Position numbers and translations under genes: made by a program. Positions 47,603-58,033 of a stretch of 64,000 nt of DNA are shown in pieces (position 1 is the first letter of the stretch; every line of letters begins with the position of its first letter). Under the pieces are notes generated by a model, which had not been told where the DNA came from, searched no databases, and saw only the letters and a list, made by a program, of their open reading frames with translations. The DNA comes from Acidimicrobiaceae bacterium (GTDB lineage: Bacteria > Actinomycetota > Acidimicrobiia > Acidimicrobiales > RAAP-2): assembly GCA_003162475.1 (NCBI GenBank), contig PMOI01000015.1:62001-126000 (forward strand), in the 5' to 3' direction.

Positions 47603-48997
47603 TTAGGAGTCCTCGCGAGCGTCGAGGTGTCGAAAGGGATTGAGGAGTCCCTTCGGATCAAACACCTGCTTGATCTTGCGTTGCAGTTCGACGAGCGCCG
47701 GATCCGCGAGCGCCAAGTAGGGACCGCGTTTATCAACCCCCAGTCCGTGCTCACCCGAGACGGCGCCTCCGAGCGCGAGTCCCGCGCGAAAGAGTTCGAG
47801 TAAGAATTCGTCACGCTTCTTGGCGTCGGGCTGGAAGACCGACAGGTGGATGTTGCCATCACCGACGTGGCCACAGCCCGCGACGAACGCGCCATGATGG
47901 GTCGCCAGTTCGCCGACGCTTTCGAGGAATTCCGGGACGGTCGAGCGCGGCACGACGATGTCGATGATGTCATCGGCCCCGGCCGCTTTCGCGAGCCAAA
48001 AGGCCCGTTCGCGCGCTTCGATGAGTTTCGTCGCGGCCGCGCCCTCGAGAACGTAGACGTCAAGTGCGCCCGCGTCTTCTACAAGCGCGGCAGCGCTCAT
48101 CAGATCGCCTTCGAGCTGTTCCGGTGTTCTCGTCTCGAGGACCACGATCAGGTACGCGGCCGCCGCTTCGGCGACGTCGGGGCTCACGCCGAGTTGTAGG
48201 TCGGTGCCGCTCGAGAGTGAGGCCATGGTGAGTACGTCGAGGTACTCGAGGATCGACGGGGAGAGACCCGAGGAGATGAGGGTGGGGACGACGCGCGTCA
48301 CGGCTTGGAGATCACTGAAGGGAATGAGCATGGTGGCGCTATACGTAAAGACGGGTGAAAGCTTGAGCGTGACTTCGGTGACGAGCGCCAGGGTCCCTTC
48401 ACTGCCGATGAGCAACTGCGTGAGGTCGTAGCCAGAAGAGGTCTTCACGACCGGTCCGCCGGTCCGTAGGACGGTGCCGTCCATAAGGACCACTTCGAGT
48501 CCGAGCACGTGCTGGCGGGTCACGCCGTGGCGCACCGCGCGCATGCCTCCGGCGTTGGTGTTGACGTTGCCGCCGAGCGAGCCCGAAAGTTCGCCGGGGT
48601 AGACGGGGTAGTGCAACCCCGTGCCGAGCAACGCTTCGTTCAGTTCGCGCAACGTGATGCCCGGCTGCACGACCGCGACGTGGTCGCGCACGTCGACGCG
48701 AAGTACGTCGCGCATCTGGTCGAAGCAGATAACGAGGCCGCCGTTGACGGGTGTCACGCCGCCCGAAAGTCCGGTGCCCGAGCCACGCGGCGTTACGGGA
48801 ACATCATGGCGATGAGCCCACGCGACGAGTCGCGCGACTTCGTCACTCGAATGGGGCCGAGCGACCGCGAAAGGCTCGCGGTGTTGTTGATGGAGTGACT
48901 CGTCGTGGAGGTCGCTCTCGGCATGCGCGCCAGCGAAGGTCACGTCACCGTTGACGATCTCCTTCAGTTCGATCTGTCGCTGCGTGTCGTCCATCAC
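47603..48997 (-). CDS. FAD-linked oxidase (GlcD-like)
   Basis: VTPRGSGTGLSGGVTPVNGGLVI, GNVNTNAGGMRAVRHGVTR, GCGHVGDGNIHLSVF, GEHGLGVDKRGP. Confidence 0.94.
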   Translation of the reverse strand: MMDDTQRQIELKEIVNGDVTFAGAHAESDLHDESLHQQHREPFAVARPHSSDEVARLVAWAHRHDVPVTPRGSGTGLSGGVTPVNGGLVICFDQMRDVLRVDVRDHVAVVQPGITLRELNEALLGTGLHYPVYPGELSGSLGGNVNTNAGGMRAVRHGVTRQHVLGLEVVLMDGTVLRTGGPVVKTSSGYDLTQLLIGSEGTLALVTEVTLKLSPVFTYSATMLIPFSDLQAVTRVVPTLISSGLSPSILEYLDVLTMASLSSGTDLQLGVSPDVAEAAAAYLIVVLETRTPEQLEGDLMSAAALVEDAGALDVYVLEGAAATKLIEARERAFWLAKAAGADDIIDIVVPRSTVPEFLESVGELATHHGAFVAGCGHVGDGNIHLSVFQPDAKKRDEFLLELFRAGLALGGAVSGEHGLGVDKRGPYLALADPALVELQRKIKQVFDPKGLLNPFRHLDAREDS

Positions 48998-49276
48998 CGC
49001 AGAACCCTACTCTTCGGTCGTCCGACTCGAATTGCTAGGGCGTGTCGGACACGTCGTTCGCGCCGGCTCTCCCGGTCGCACTGCCGAGTGACGTGTCGAG
49101 ACCGGGGACCCCCAGCGCATGAAACGTCCCTACCCTGTGCACCTCTCTCGGCGCGACGTACGTCCCCCGTCCGACGTCCGTAGCCCCGTACTCGTGACGT
49201 GGTCACTCAGTCGAGTTCGACTCACACTATTTTTCTTCTCGCAAGACGTTCGACACCGGTCGAACAGTGTCGTGAC

Positions 49277-49322
49277 CAACAACAACGAGACCCCCTCGAA
49301 GGAGGGGGTCTCGTTGTTGTTG
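49277..49322 (-). terminator. Strong hairpin terminator downstream of the secreted Ig-like gene
   Basis: 21-bp perfect stem CAACAACAACGAGACCCCCTC/GAGGGGGTCTCGTTGTTGTTG, 4-nt loop. Confidence 0.8.
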
Positions 49323-49339
49323 CGGAACGCGAAGGGGTG

Positions 49340-51001
49340 TTACCTGACGGTGTAGTGGATGCTGGTCCTCTTGCCACTCGCGAACCTAACCGTGAGGGTG
49401 TAGGTACCCTTCCTCAACGAGGCCGATTCCTTCACTCGCACTGTAAGCCGGGTGCTCGTGGCCCTGAGTACGGTCGCGCTGGTGCCACGGGGACCGGTGA
49501 TCTTGGGACCACCGGTGAAGTTCTTACCGGTAATCGTGAGCACGACGGTGCGGCCAGGAACCGCGACGCCTGAGACCTTCTCGGCCTTGGGCGCGGGTTT
49601 CACGGTCGGCGGTGTGGTACCAGAGACGATCAACGCGTAGACGAATGTGCCAGCGTCGCCGCTCGCGTCACTCGTCGTGCCCGTCGCCGTGTAGGTACCG
49701 GACTTCAACGCGCCCGACGTCGAGACAGCGCCCGAACTAGAGACCGCGATGCTCGGCGAACCGGTGGACTGTGTGTACGACACGGTGCCCTGGTTGCCAC
49801 TCGTCGTGAGTTGGTCCTTGAAGTTCGACGACGCAGCGGCGGTGACGATGTTCGCCGCGGGGAAGTTCTGAGAGATCACTTTCGCCTTGGCGGTGAAACT
49901 GAACGAAGCGTCAATCCACGACGGCGCACCGGCGCCACAGATGCTTGTGGAGTGGATGTCGTTGCTCGGATACGGCGTGGAGTTGACCTCACAGAGGTAC
50001 ACCGTGTACGAGGTGCCCGAAACAACTGTCGCTGGCACGGTGATGGTGCCGCCGAGGAAGGGCGGACTCAACGTCTTGCCGTCGTAGCAGTCATTCGAAA
50101 TGGTCACGCCCGAAGCGGCTCCGCCGCCGACGGCCGTCGACGTGCCAGTGACGAACCAGACGTCAGCCAGGTACGGTGCGGGCACGTTGCCGTAGCCAAC
50201 GCCGGTGCACGATGTTGGCGAAACCGCAGGCGTTGTACCGGCGGCCTGTGCTTGAACAGCTTGGACGGCGCTGCCCCACCAGTAGCCAGTGCTACCAATG
50301 GTGTCATAGACGTCGATGAGGCTGCCTTCGGAACCGGTCGCCTGAAACGACGAGATTGTTGGCGGGTTCGGAGCGGTCGACTGCGACGCGTACTGAAGCA
50401 GGTACTCGCCGCCAGCGACGGGGGCCTCTTGCGCGTTCGCAACTGCCAGCGCGCATCCAAAGAGTCCCACGTTGATCTCGGTTTGCGTCGGAGGACAGAC
50501 GCCGTTCGCGTCAGAGGACGCAAACGTGGCGGGTACCAAGAACGAGGCGACGGAACACGATCCGGCCGTTCCCGTAGGACAGGCCGTGTTGGTTGCGCTC
50601 GGCGCGAAGGTGCCCAGGGCACTCGTGTCGGCCTCAGTTGTTGGAATGACGTTCGACGTACCGATGGCCGCAAGAAGTGAAGCTTCCGCGACGACCGCGG
50701 CGCCCGAGGCGGTGTTGCAGGAGAAGGTGACCTGGGTGGTGCCGGCAACGGCGCCAACGATCAGGGTTTGCCCAGGAACTGCCGTACCGGCTCCCGTCAC
50801 GGAAACGGTGCAGGGTGCCGGCGGGGCCACGCGCGGCGCAATTGACGCGGCCGACGCGCTGCCGACTGAAACGAGCGTCAAGCCAGCGACCATCGCCATG
50901 GCTGACGCGCCCGCGAGGACGGTGACCATCGACGCTCTGCGTGTGGAACGTAACTGGGTATTTCGAAATGGGTTTCTCATGGAGTCTCCGTAGCTGCTCA
51001 A
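49340..51001 (-). CDS. Secreted Ig-like surface protein
   Basis: Signal peptide, Ig-like and Cys-containing regions; C-terminal module shared with 56301..57719. Confidence 0.7.
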   Translation of the reverse strand: MSSYGDSMRNPFRNTQLRSTRRASMVTVLAGASAMAMVAGLTLVSVGSASAASIAPRVAPPAPCTVSVTGAGTAVPGQTLIVGAVAGTTQVTFSCNTASGAAVVAEASLLAAIGTSNVIPTTEADTSALGTFAPSATNTACPTGTAGSCSVASFLVPATFASSDANGVCPPTQTEINVGLFGCALAVANAQEAPVAGGEYLLQYASQSTAPNPPTISSFQATGSEGSLIDVYDTIGSTGYWWGSAVQAVQAQAAGTTPAVSPTSCTGVGYGNVPAPYLADVWFVTGTSTAVGGGAASGVTISNDCYDGKTLSPPFLGGTITVPATVVSGTSYTVYLCEVNSTPYPSNDIHSTSICGAGAPSWIDASFSFTAKAKVISQNFPAANIVTAAASSNFKDQLTTSGNQGTVSYTQSTGSPSIAVSSSGAVSTSGALKSGTYTATGTTSDASGDAGTFVYALIVSGTTPPTVKPAPKAEKVSGVAVPGRTVVLTITGKNFTGGPKITGPRGTSATVLRATSTRLTVRVKESASLRKGTYTLTVRFASGKRTSIHYTVR

Positions 51002-51352
51002 AGTTGTCGATGAATCATTAGGCGGTGTTAAGTTTTCTCTCCGTCATAACGACTATAGCGGTGGCGTTTGCGTCCCACAAGATGTCGACACGTTTCGTGC
51101 GGTTCGAAAATACGGTTCATACGTAGTTGTTGTTTCGTTTTGACGCGCGTTCGTCGATAATGTCACGCAAACGTCACTTGCCTCATCAAGCAATGTCCTC
51201 AACAACGTTGACAAAACTTGACAAAGTGTCGCCAACGCGGTCTTCGTCTTTCAAGCTGGATCTACGTTGAAGAATTGGATTACAGAAGTCCGAGATCGTT
51301 CTTTGATTCGGTTGGCGCGCGGGCGCTCTTCAACCTTAAAGAGGTTGATTCG

Positions 51353-52411
51353 TTAGACGATGGGCCACGCGACGACGCCACCGTGAATTTCAAGGAAGAC
51401 CTGGGAACCAGGCGCGGGGAGATTCGTAGCGTCCGACGTTCTCACGGTCAATGTCGTGGTGCCGTCAAAGTCCGCGAGAAGTTTTAGTACCGCGTCGTGT
51501 CCGTAGAACTCGGTGTCGAGAACGCGAGCAGTGCCGACGGCGTCGTGATCAGTTCCGAGGACGAACTGTTCGGGGCGTACGAGAACGAGAAGTTTTGTCC
51601 CGTCGCTCACGCCACCTTCGACGGACGTGGCGTTCTCGAGTTCGAGTGGACCGAGGGGAGTCTCAACGACGCCGTTCTTGGCGATGCCCTCGAGGAAGTT
51701 GGCGTCACCGAACTCGCGTGCCAGCTCGGGGGAGGACGGTTGGGCGTAGATACGAGCGGGCGTGTCGAACTGACGTATGCGTCCCTCGCGAATGATCGCG
51801 ACGCGATCGGCGAGCGAGAGCGCTTCGTCTTGATCGTGAGTGACGAGAATCGCGGTCGTGCCGGCGTTTTTAAGTATTTGGCGCACGTCGTGGCGAACGG
51901 ACGATCGAAGACTCGCGTCCAGGGAGGAAAATGGTTCGTCGAGGAGCACGAGTGCTGGGTCAATGGCAAGACCTCGCGCCAGTGCGACGCGTTGTTGTTG
52001 ACCGCCCGAAAGTTGATGGGGAAAACGCTCTGCCATGCCTCCTAGGCCCACCATGTCGAGCAGTTCGGCGACGCGTTTGCCACGACGGTCTCGTCGCGCG
52101 AGGCCAAAACCCACGTTACGTTCGACCGAGAGATGCGGGAAGAGGCTTCCGTCTTGGGGGACGTAACCAATACGTCGTCGTTCGGGCTCGACGAAGTGCG
52201 TCTCGTCGTCCACAACCTCGCCACCCAGTCGCACGCTCCCTCGTTCGGCGCGCTCGAAGCCAGCGATCACGCGAAGCAACGTGGTTTTGCCGCTTCCCGA
52301 AGGGCCGAGGATTGAGATGAACGTTCCTGCCGACACCTCGAGATTGAGGTTTCGCAGGACGCCCTGCGTGCCGTAGGACTTATCGAGGCCGTTGATTTCG
52401 AGTTCGTTCAC
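51353..52411 (-). CDS. Iron(III)-type ABC transporter ATP-binding protein (FbpC-like)
   Basis: LGPSGSGKTTLLRVIAGFERAERG, LSGGQQQRVALARGL, LLDEPFSSLDASLR. Confidence 0.9.
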   Translation of the reverse strand: MNELEINGLDKSYGTQGVLRNLNLEVSAGTFISILGPSGSGKTTLLRVIAGFERAERGSVRLGGEVVDDETHFVEPERRRIGYVPQDGSLFPHLSVERNVGFGLARRDRRGKRVAELLDMVGLGGMAERFPHQLSGGQQQRVALARGLAIDPALVLLDEPFSSLDASLRSSVRHDVRQILKNAGTTAILVTHDQDEALSLADRVAIIREGRIRQFDTPARIYAQPSSPELAREFGDANFLEGIAKNGVVETPLGPLELENATSVEGGVSDGTKLLVLVRPEQFVLGTDHDAVGTARVLDTEFYGHDAVLKLLADFDGTTTLTVRTSDATNLPAPGSQVFLEIHGGVVAWPIV

Positions 52412-54039
52412 TTCAAAACCCTACGGACGGGAGACGGACCTTGGCGCACGGGGAGTCGATCGAAGAATCGACCGACCAGATAAGCCGGCAGCGCGGCGAT
52501 GGCGATGATGAGCAGCGCGAACGGCGCGGCCTGGCCGTAGGAGAGATTCTGTTGGTACGACCAGAACTGCGTGGCGAGCGTTTGGACGCCCGAGGGAATA
52601 AGAATCAACGTCGCCGTCAGTTCGGTGACCGCGGAGAGGAACACGAGGCAGAACGCGGCCCCCAGCCCAGGCGCCACGAGAGGCAGCGTGACGCGCAGAA
52701 GAACGTGGCGTCGTTTCACCCCGAGCGACCCGGCAACCTCCTCGAGGGCGACCGGCGCTTGCGCGACGGACGCTCGCACACCCACGAGCGCCAGGGGGAA
52801 GAACATCAACGCGTAGGCGAAGATCAACAGTGGTGCCGTCTCGTACCCGAAGCCGTTGGCGTGTTGCTCGGAGAAGTACGAGAGCGCGAGGGCTACCACC
52901 AAGCCGGGCATCGCCAACACGAGAAACGTCGTCCTCGTAAGAAATCGGTGCAGCTTGGTCGGATGGCGCACGACGAGGAGTGCCACTGGTAGAGCCATCA
53001 ACGTCGCTACGAGCGCCGCCGCGGCGCTGAAACCCGCGGTGTACAGGGCTGCCGACGTTAGTGACACGCCGCCGATGGCGTGCGCGCCTCCTTCAAACAT
53101 CCAGTAGATCGACGAACCGACGGGAACGCCGAGCGCGGCGCCGACGAGGACGACGAAGCAAAGAACGACGGGCCACTTCGTGCCTCCGAGTGAGCGCCGA
53201 GTCAGCACACGCTGGACCCCGGGTCCACCTCGACTGACGTGCCCGGCACCGCGCACGGAACTCTCGCCGATCATGACGACGAGCGACAACAACACCAGGA
53301 CGAGGGACAGCGCGCACGCCGAGGCGGTGTCAAAACCGACAGAGAACTCACCGAAGATCACCGTCGTGAACGTCGGATAGCCCAAGATCTCAAAGGCGCC
53401 GTACTCCGCGAGTATGACGAGCGCCACGAGGAGGCATCCGCCGAGGATGGCCCGTCGCGCTTGGCCGAGGGTGACGCGAACGAACGTGGATAGTCGGCTC
53501 GCGCCCAGACTGCGCGCGATCTCTTCTTGCCCGGGGTCGGCTCCGCGAAGACTCGCCGCGACGGGAAGGTAGACAAGGGGATAGACCGCGAGCGTCATGA
53601 CGAGTACCGCGCCGCGATACCCGCTCACCCACGTCGAGAGGGACGACCAGCCGAAACTCACGACGAAGTCCGGGATTGCAAAGGGTATGACGACGAGTAC
53701 CGCCCAGACGTGTCGAAACGGAAGGTCCGTTCGTTCAACGCAGTACGCAGTGAGCGTGCCGATGACGGCGCAAAGAAGCGTCACTACCACGGTAAGGCGA
53801 ACGGTGTTCCAGATCAACGTCGCGCTGAGGGTGCGCCAGATGAGGTGCCAGACGCTCGACGTTCCTGCGTTGGTCGCTTCGATGATGAGGAAGACGAGCG
53901 GCAGCGCGAGCGCCGCGACCACGAAAACGCTCAGCGCGAGCAACGTCTTGGGTCGGGGTCGTCGACGATGAGGCGTGACAATTGTACTCTCGATCGCCGG
54001 ACTCGGATCACTGCGACGTTGCGTCGGTGCCAACGTCAC
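52408..54039 (-). CDS. Iron(III)-type ABC permease, fused two-domain (FbpB-like)
   Basis: Two BPD permease halves (EIARSLGASRLSTFVRVTLGQ; EEVAGSLGVKRRHVLLRVTLP). Confidence 0.9.
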   Translation of the reverse strand: MTLAPTQRRSDPSPAIESTIVTPHRRRPRPKTLLALSVFVVAALALPLVFLIIEATNAGTSSVWHLIWRTLSATLIWNTVRLTVVVTLLCAVIGTLTAYCVERTDLPFRHVWAVLVVIPFAIPDFVVSFGWSSLSTWVSGYRGAVLVMTLAVYPLVYLPVAASLRGADPGQEEIARSLGASRLSTFVRVTLGQARRAILGGCLLVALVILAEYGAFEILGYPTFTTVIFGEFSVGFDTASACALSLVLVLLSLVVMIGESSVRGAGHVSRGGPGVQRVLTRRSLGGTKWPVVLCFVVLVGAALGVPVGSSIYWMFEGGAHAIGGVSLTSAALYTAGFSAAAALVATLMALPVALLVVRHPTKLHRFLTRTTFLVLAMPGLVVALALSYFSEQHANGFGYETAPLLIFAYALMFFPLALVGVRASVAQAPVALEEVAGSLGVKRRHVLLRVTLPLVAPGLGAAFCLVFLSAVTELTATLILIPSGVQTLATQFWSYQQNLSYGQAAPFALLIIAIAALPAYLVGRFFDRLPVRQGPSPVRRVLK

Positions 54040-54085
54040 GCGAACGCGTCCTCACTCAGAAGCGACGATTGGATAGGTTGCCCAA

Positions 54086-55195
54086 TCACAACAGTTGGAC
54101 CTCTCGAAGGAGCGCGATCGCTTGCTGGCCCGTGCCGAGTTGGGCGATGTCGATGGGCGACGGTTGGAGGTCTTGGAACGGCGTCTCGGGCTGGGCGGTG
54201 GTGACGCCCGAGGCGATGGGGTATTCAAAGCTGATCGAGTGAGCGATGATCTCTTGACCCTTGGCGGACACGAGGAACGACAAGAACTTTTGCGCGGCGG
54301 CCTGATGTGTGGACGACTTCAAGACGCCGGCGCCTGAAACGTCGATGACGTAGCCCGGATCGTGGGGCGCGAAGAACGCGATCTTGGAGTGTGTGTTGGA
54401 TGGTCCGATCTCGGCGCGCAACCGGTACCAGTAGTACTGGTCGATAACGCCAAAGGCCACGAGGCCGCGATTGACGTCGTTGGCGACGGTTTCGTTGTTG
54501 GGATAGAGATGACTAGTGGCGTTGGCCTTGATGCCGTTGAGCCAATTGCGCGCCGCGGTCGTTCCGTACGAGTTGATGACCGATGTCACGACGGGTTGAA
54601 AGTCCGTCTCGCCCGCGGCGAACGCCAATTTGTCCTTGTATCGAGGATTCGCGAGTTGCAACACGCTCGTGGGCAGCGCGCTCTTCTTGATGAGCTGGGG
54701 GTTGTAGATAATGACACTCACGCGCGCCGAGACACCGACCCAGTCACCAATCGGAGAGCTGTATTTAGACGGGGTCTTCGCGAGGGTCTTGGCGTCAACC
54801 TTCGCGAGCAGGCCCTTCTGCTGGAGGTATTCGAGTGCCGGCGAGTTCTCGCTGTAGAAGACGTCGGCCGGAGAACGAGATCCCTCAGCGACGATCTGCG
54901 CGTCAAAGGTGTCTTCGTCATTACTGCGAACCGCGACGTTGATGGTGGGATTGGCCTTTTCAAAGCTCGACACCAACGCGTCGGTGGTTTGGACGTGCTG
55001 GCCACTGTAGAGGGTGATGGTCACGCCGCTGCCGTGGTTCGTTGACGTGCCACACGCCGTGAGCGCAATCGACCCCAACGCGAGGACCCCCAGGGTCAGG
55101 CCCGTCTTCCTCAGGACGACGGCAGCGTTGCGCCGGGAGGAAACCTGCGACTTTTCCCGAAGCGAGCGCCACGCGCTGGTGTGTTTGGGCGTCAC
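54086..55195 (-). CDS. Iron(III)-type substrate-binding protein (FbpA-like)
   Basis: Lipobox LTACGTS, ITLYSGQHVQTTDALVSSFEK, ADVFYSENSPALEYLQQKGLL; transporter context. Confidence 0.88.
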   Translation of the reverse strand: MTPKHTSAWRSLREKSQVSSRRNAAVVLRKTGLTLGVLALGSIALTACGTSTNHGSGVTITLYSGQHVQTTDALVSSFEKANPTINVAVRSNDEDTFDAQIVAEGSRSPADVFYSENSPALEYLQQKGLLAKVDAKTLAKTPSKYSSPIGDWVGVSARVSVIIYNPQLIKKSALPTSVLQLANPRYKDKLAFAAGETDFQPVVTSVINSYGTTAARNWLNGIKANATSHLYPNNETVANDVNRGLVAFGVIDQYYWYRLRAEIGPSNTHSKIAFFAPHDPGYVIDVSGAGVLKSSTHQAAAQKFLSFLVSAKGQEIIAHSISFEYPIASGVTTAQPETPFQDLQPSPIDIAQLGTGQQAIALLREVQLL

Positions 55196-55272
55196 GAGAA
55201 GGGTGTCGCTTTCGTGAAATACCCTGGTCCCACCGTGCGAGCACGCGGTTTCAGGCCAACCAGTATTTTCAT

Positions 55273-55291
55273 TTAGGTTAGGCTAACCGAA
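55273..55291 (-). promoter_or_regulatory. IdeR/DtxR iron box upstream of iron ABC operon
   Basis: TTAGGTTAGGCTAACCGAA, 18/19 match to TTAGGTTAGGCTAACCTAA; ends 78 bp upstream of the FbpA-like start. Confidence 0.88.
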
Positions 55292-55453
55292 CTTGGTCTT
55301 CAGGTCAACGGTGTGCGTTTCATCGAAAGTCTGGTAATTTCCCCGCGATTAGCCGGATGAAAGAGCCCGTCGGATCCTTTTCAAGGGTTCACGCTCCTAG
55401 GACGCCAGCGACACGTCGATGATCACGCAACAACCCCAAACTCGCCGTCGGCG

Positions 55454-56059
55454 TCATTCATGCCTGGAGAAGATCGTGATCGACTCCTTGACGCCGTAAA
55501 ACACGATCACGTAGCCGGCGAGTGGATCCGCCCACCAGGCGTGGAGCGTCGTGTTGAGTACGAGCCCGACAAGGACGGCGGTGGCGAGCAAACCATCGAC
55601 GAACGTGACCCGACCTTCGAGTTGGAGAACAGGGTTCTTCAACTCCTTGCCCGCTCTTGCCTTGCCCGACGCGAGCGCAAACATGACCATCGCGGTCATG
55701 GCCGTCCAGCCAATTCCAAGGATGCTGTGCTTGGGGTGATAGCCGCTCAACAGGACGACGGTTGATTGCACCGCTACGTAAAGGGAGAGACAGATGAAGG
55801 CTGCACCGATCATTCGAAGCGCGGCGGCTTGACGATTCTTACTGGTGTCGGTAAGTTCCCACAACACCACGGTGCTCGCTCCAATCTCTACGACGCTGTC
55901 GAGACCAAAGCCGGCGAGGGCAACCGACCGCGCTTCAATCGCGGCGAGTCCCAAAACCACGACGCCCACGACGTTCCACCCCAACGTGATCCGCTCGAGC
56001 GCGATACCGCGCCGGAGTGCTGAACCCACGTCCTTTGGTTCATCTAATGGCGACGGCAC
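55454..56059 (-). CDS. Cation efflux (CDF-like) transporter
   Basis: GFGLDSVVEIGASTVVLWEL, VTFVDGLLATAVLVGLVLN, WWADPLAGYVIVFYG. Confidence 0.78.
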   Translation of the reverse strand: MPSPLDEPKDVGSALRRGIALERITLGWNVVGVVVLGLAAIEARSVALAGFGLDSVVEIGASTVVLWELTDTSKNRQAAALRMIGAAFICLSLYVAVQSTVVLLSGYHPKHSILGIGWTAMTAMVMFALASGKARAGKELKNPVLQLEGRVTFVDGLLATAVLVGLVLNTTLHAWWADPLAGYVIVFYGVKESITIFSRHE

Positions 56060-56300
56060 TCAACGAGTCTCGCAGGGTGCTACGAAATGGCCACATTATC
56101 GCTGTCCTTCCATGGTCCTTTGGGTTTCACGTCAACGAAATGACAACATCCGCCAACTTTGTCTTTGTAACGACTTAGAAGGTCCTACACTGCCGAATGA
56201 ACTGATATTCACTGTGTTAGGTTTTCGATTTAGGACGTCAAGACCTTGCTTCCTTCTGACTTGGCAGTTTGCCGGGACCGAAGAAGAAGGTTGGTGTCGA

Positions 56301-57719
56301 ATGAATCATCTTTTGGCCGACGCAACACGTTTCCAGACAGTTCGTTCCGCGCTCGCCACGTCGTTGGCCCTCGGGGCTACGTCGGCTCTTCTCGTAGGCG
56401 GTTTCACGCTGCTCTCGGCGTCTCCGGCGTCAGCCGCGGGAACGGCGGCAAATTCCATCGCCGCAAAATCGGCCCCCGTCGCGGGAAGCGTACACGGCAC
56501 GTACATCCCGAGTGCGACAGCAACGTCGGGCGACAAGGTCGTCATCACTCTCGACAACACGTTCACGGGGTGTTCTCTCTCCTCGGGCAAGGTGACGTTC
56601 ACGGCTGTGGGCACTTGCGTCGTCGTTTTCAACGACCCTGGTAACGCAACGTACAGCGCCGCGGCCCAGGTGGTTCAAAGCATCAAGGTGTACTACGCGA
56701 ACGTCATCACACCGAGCAAGTCGCCCACGGCCGGCAGCACTGGGGGCTCCTATTCACCGGGTGCCGTGGCCACGTCGGGCGACACCGTCGTAATGACGCT
56801 CTCAAGTTCGTCTTCGGGCTGTTCGTTGGCATCGGGCAAGGTGACTTTCACCGGTGTAGGCACCTGTCGTGTCAATTTCAATGACGCCGGTAACGGCTCC
56901 TTCGCCGCGGCCAGCCAAGTCCAGCACAGCATCAAGGTCTACGCGGCGAACACGATCAACGCCAGTACGCCACCCGGCGCCGGGACGATTCACGGTTCGT
57001 ACTCGGCGAGTGCGTCCGTCACGTCGGGCGACAGTGTGGTGATCACGCTCGACGGTACGTCAACGGGCTGTTCAATCTACAAGGCCGTCGTGACCTTCAC
57101 CGCGAACGGGGTGTGCCGAGTGAACTTCAACGACGTCGGAAACGGCGCTTTCGCGGCCGCCCATGAAGTGCAACAAGCAATCACCGTGGGAACGGGAAAT
57201 CCCATCACGCAAGCCACGCTCACACTCACCAGCAGGAGATTTACTGACGGTCGTTCGATGATCCTGACGTCGGGCGGCGGTTCGGGAACGGGCGCGGTGA
57301 GTTACGCGGTGACGAGCTCGGGTTCGGCGGGCTGCTTCATTGACGGCACTCTTCTCAAGTCGCACCGCGCGGGAACTTGCACGGTCACGGTCACAAAGTC
57401 GGCCGACGCGTCGTACGCGTCCGCTCGCTCTTTGGTCACCACCGTGACCATTGTTCCCGTGCGCCCTCGAGCGACGAGAATGACTTCCGCGGTGTGGACG
57501 GGTCGGACAGTGTCGACACAGATAGTCGGCACGCAGTTCTACGGGTTCCCTCGAGTCTTGAGTAGTGCGAGCGGCACCAAAGTCAGCGTTCTTCGTGACA
57601 ATGGTCACGTGCTCACGATTCGAGTCAAGGTGAAATCCCACAGCACCCGCGGTGTGCACACCTTTACGCTCGTCTTCGCCCACGGACAGCGGACGTCGAT
57701 CCGTTACGTCCAGCGCTGA
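56301..57719 (+). CDS. Secreted Ig-like tandem-repeat surface protein
   Basis: Signal peptide; three tandem roughly 85-aa repeats (SGDxVVxTL...GCS...VTFT..G.C.V.FND.GN..) then the shared C-terminal module; ATG at 56301. Confidence 0.75.
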   Translation: MNHLLADATRFQTVRSALATSLALGATSALLVGGFTLLSASPASAAGTAANSIAAKSAPVAGSVHGTYIPSATATSGDKVVITLDNTFTGCSLSSGKVTFTAVGTCVVVFNDPGNATYSAAAQVVQSIKVYYANVITPSKSPTAGSTGGSYSPGAVATSGDTVVMTLSSSSSGCSLASGKVTFTGVGTCRVNFNDAGNGSFAAASQVQHSIKVYAANTINASTPPGAGTIHGSYSASASVTSGDSVVITLDGTSTGCSIYKAVVTFTANGVCRVNFNDVGNGAFAAAHEVQQAITVGTGNPITQATLTLTSRRFTDGRSMILTSGGGSGTGAVSYAVTSSGSAGCFIDGTLLKSHRAGTCTVTVTKSADASYASARSLVTTVTIVPVRPRATRMTSAVWTGRTVSTQIVGTQFYGFPRVLSSASGTKVSVLRDNGHVLTIRVKVKSHSTRGVHTFTLVFAHGQRTSIRYVQR

Positions 57720-57750
57720 CGAGAATCCCCAAGCGATCGTTGGGGTCTCG
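57720..57750 (+). terminator. Terminator-like hairpin after 56301..57719
   Basis: CGAGA..CCCCAA-loop-TTGGGGTCTCG. Confidence 0.5.
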
Positions 57751-57898
57751 CGCCTGCGCGCCACGATTACTTGCGATGTGTGACGTTCCGCGCTGGCGAT
57801 GCGTCGCCAGTCAGCGTGCGAACTCCGAGCACGGTGAAGGTTCAAGATCTCGTGCTCTTGAACGACATCTTGAATCTCTACTAACGTGTATCAGGCAA

Positions 57899-57946
<48 letters not shown>

Positions 57947-58033
57947 GTGACGTAAGAAAACCCTTTCCTTCTTTGGTAATGAGCGATATTAGGTGCCAAG
58001 ATTGCACTGACGTTGCACAATGAATACAGTTAG

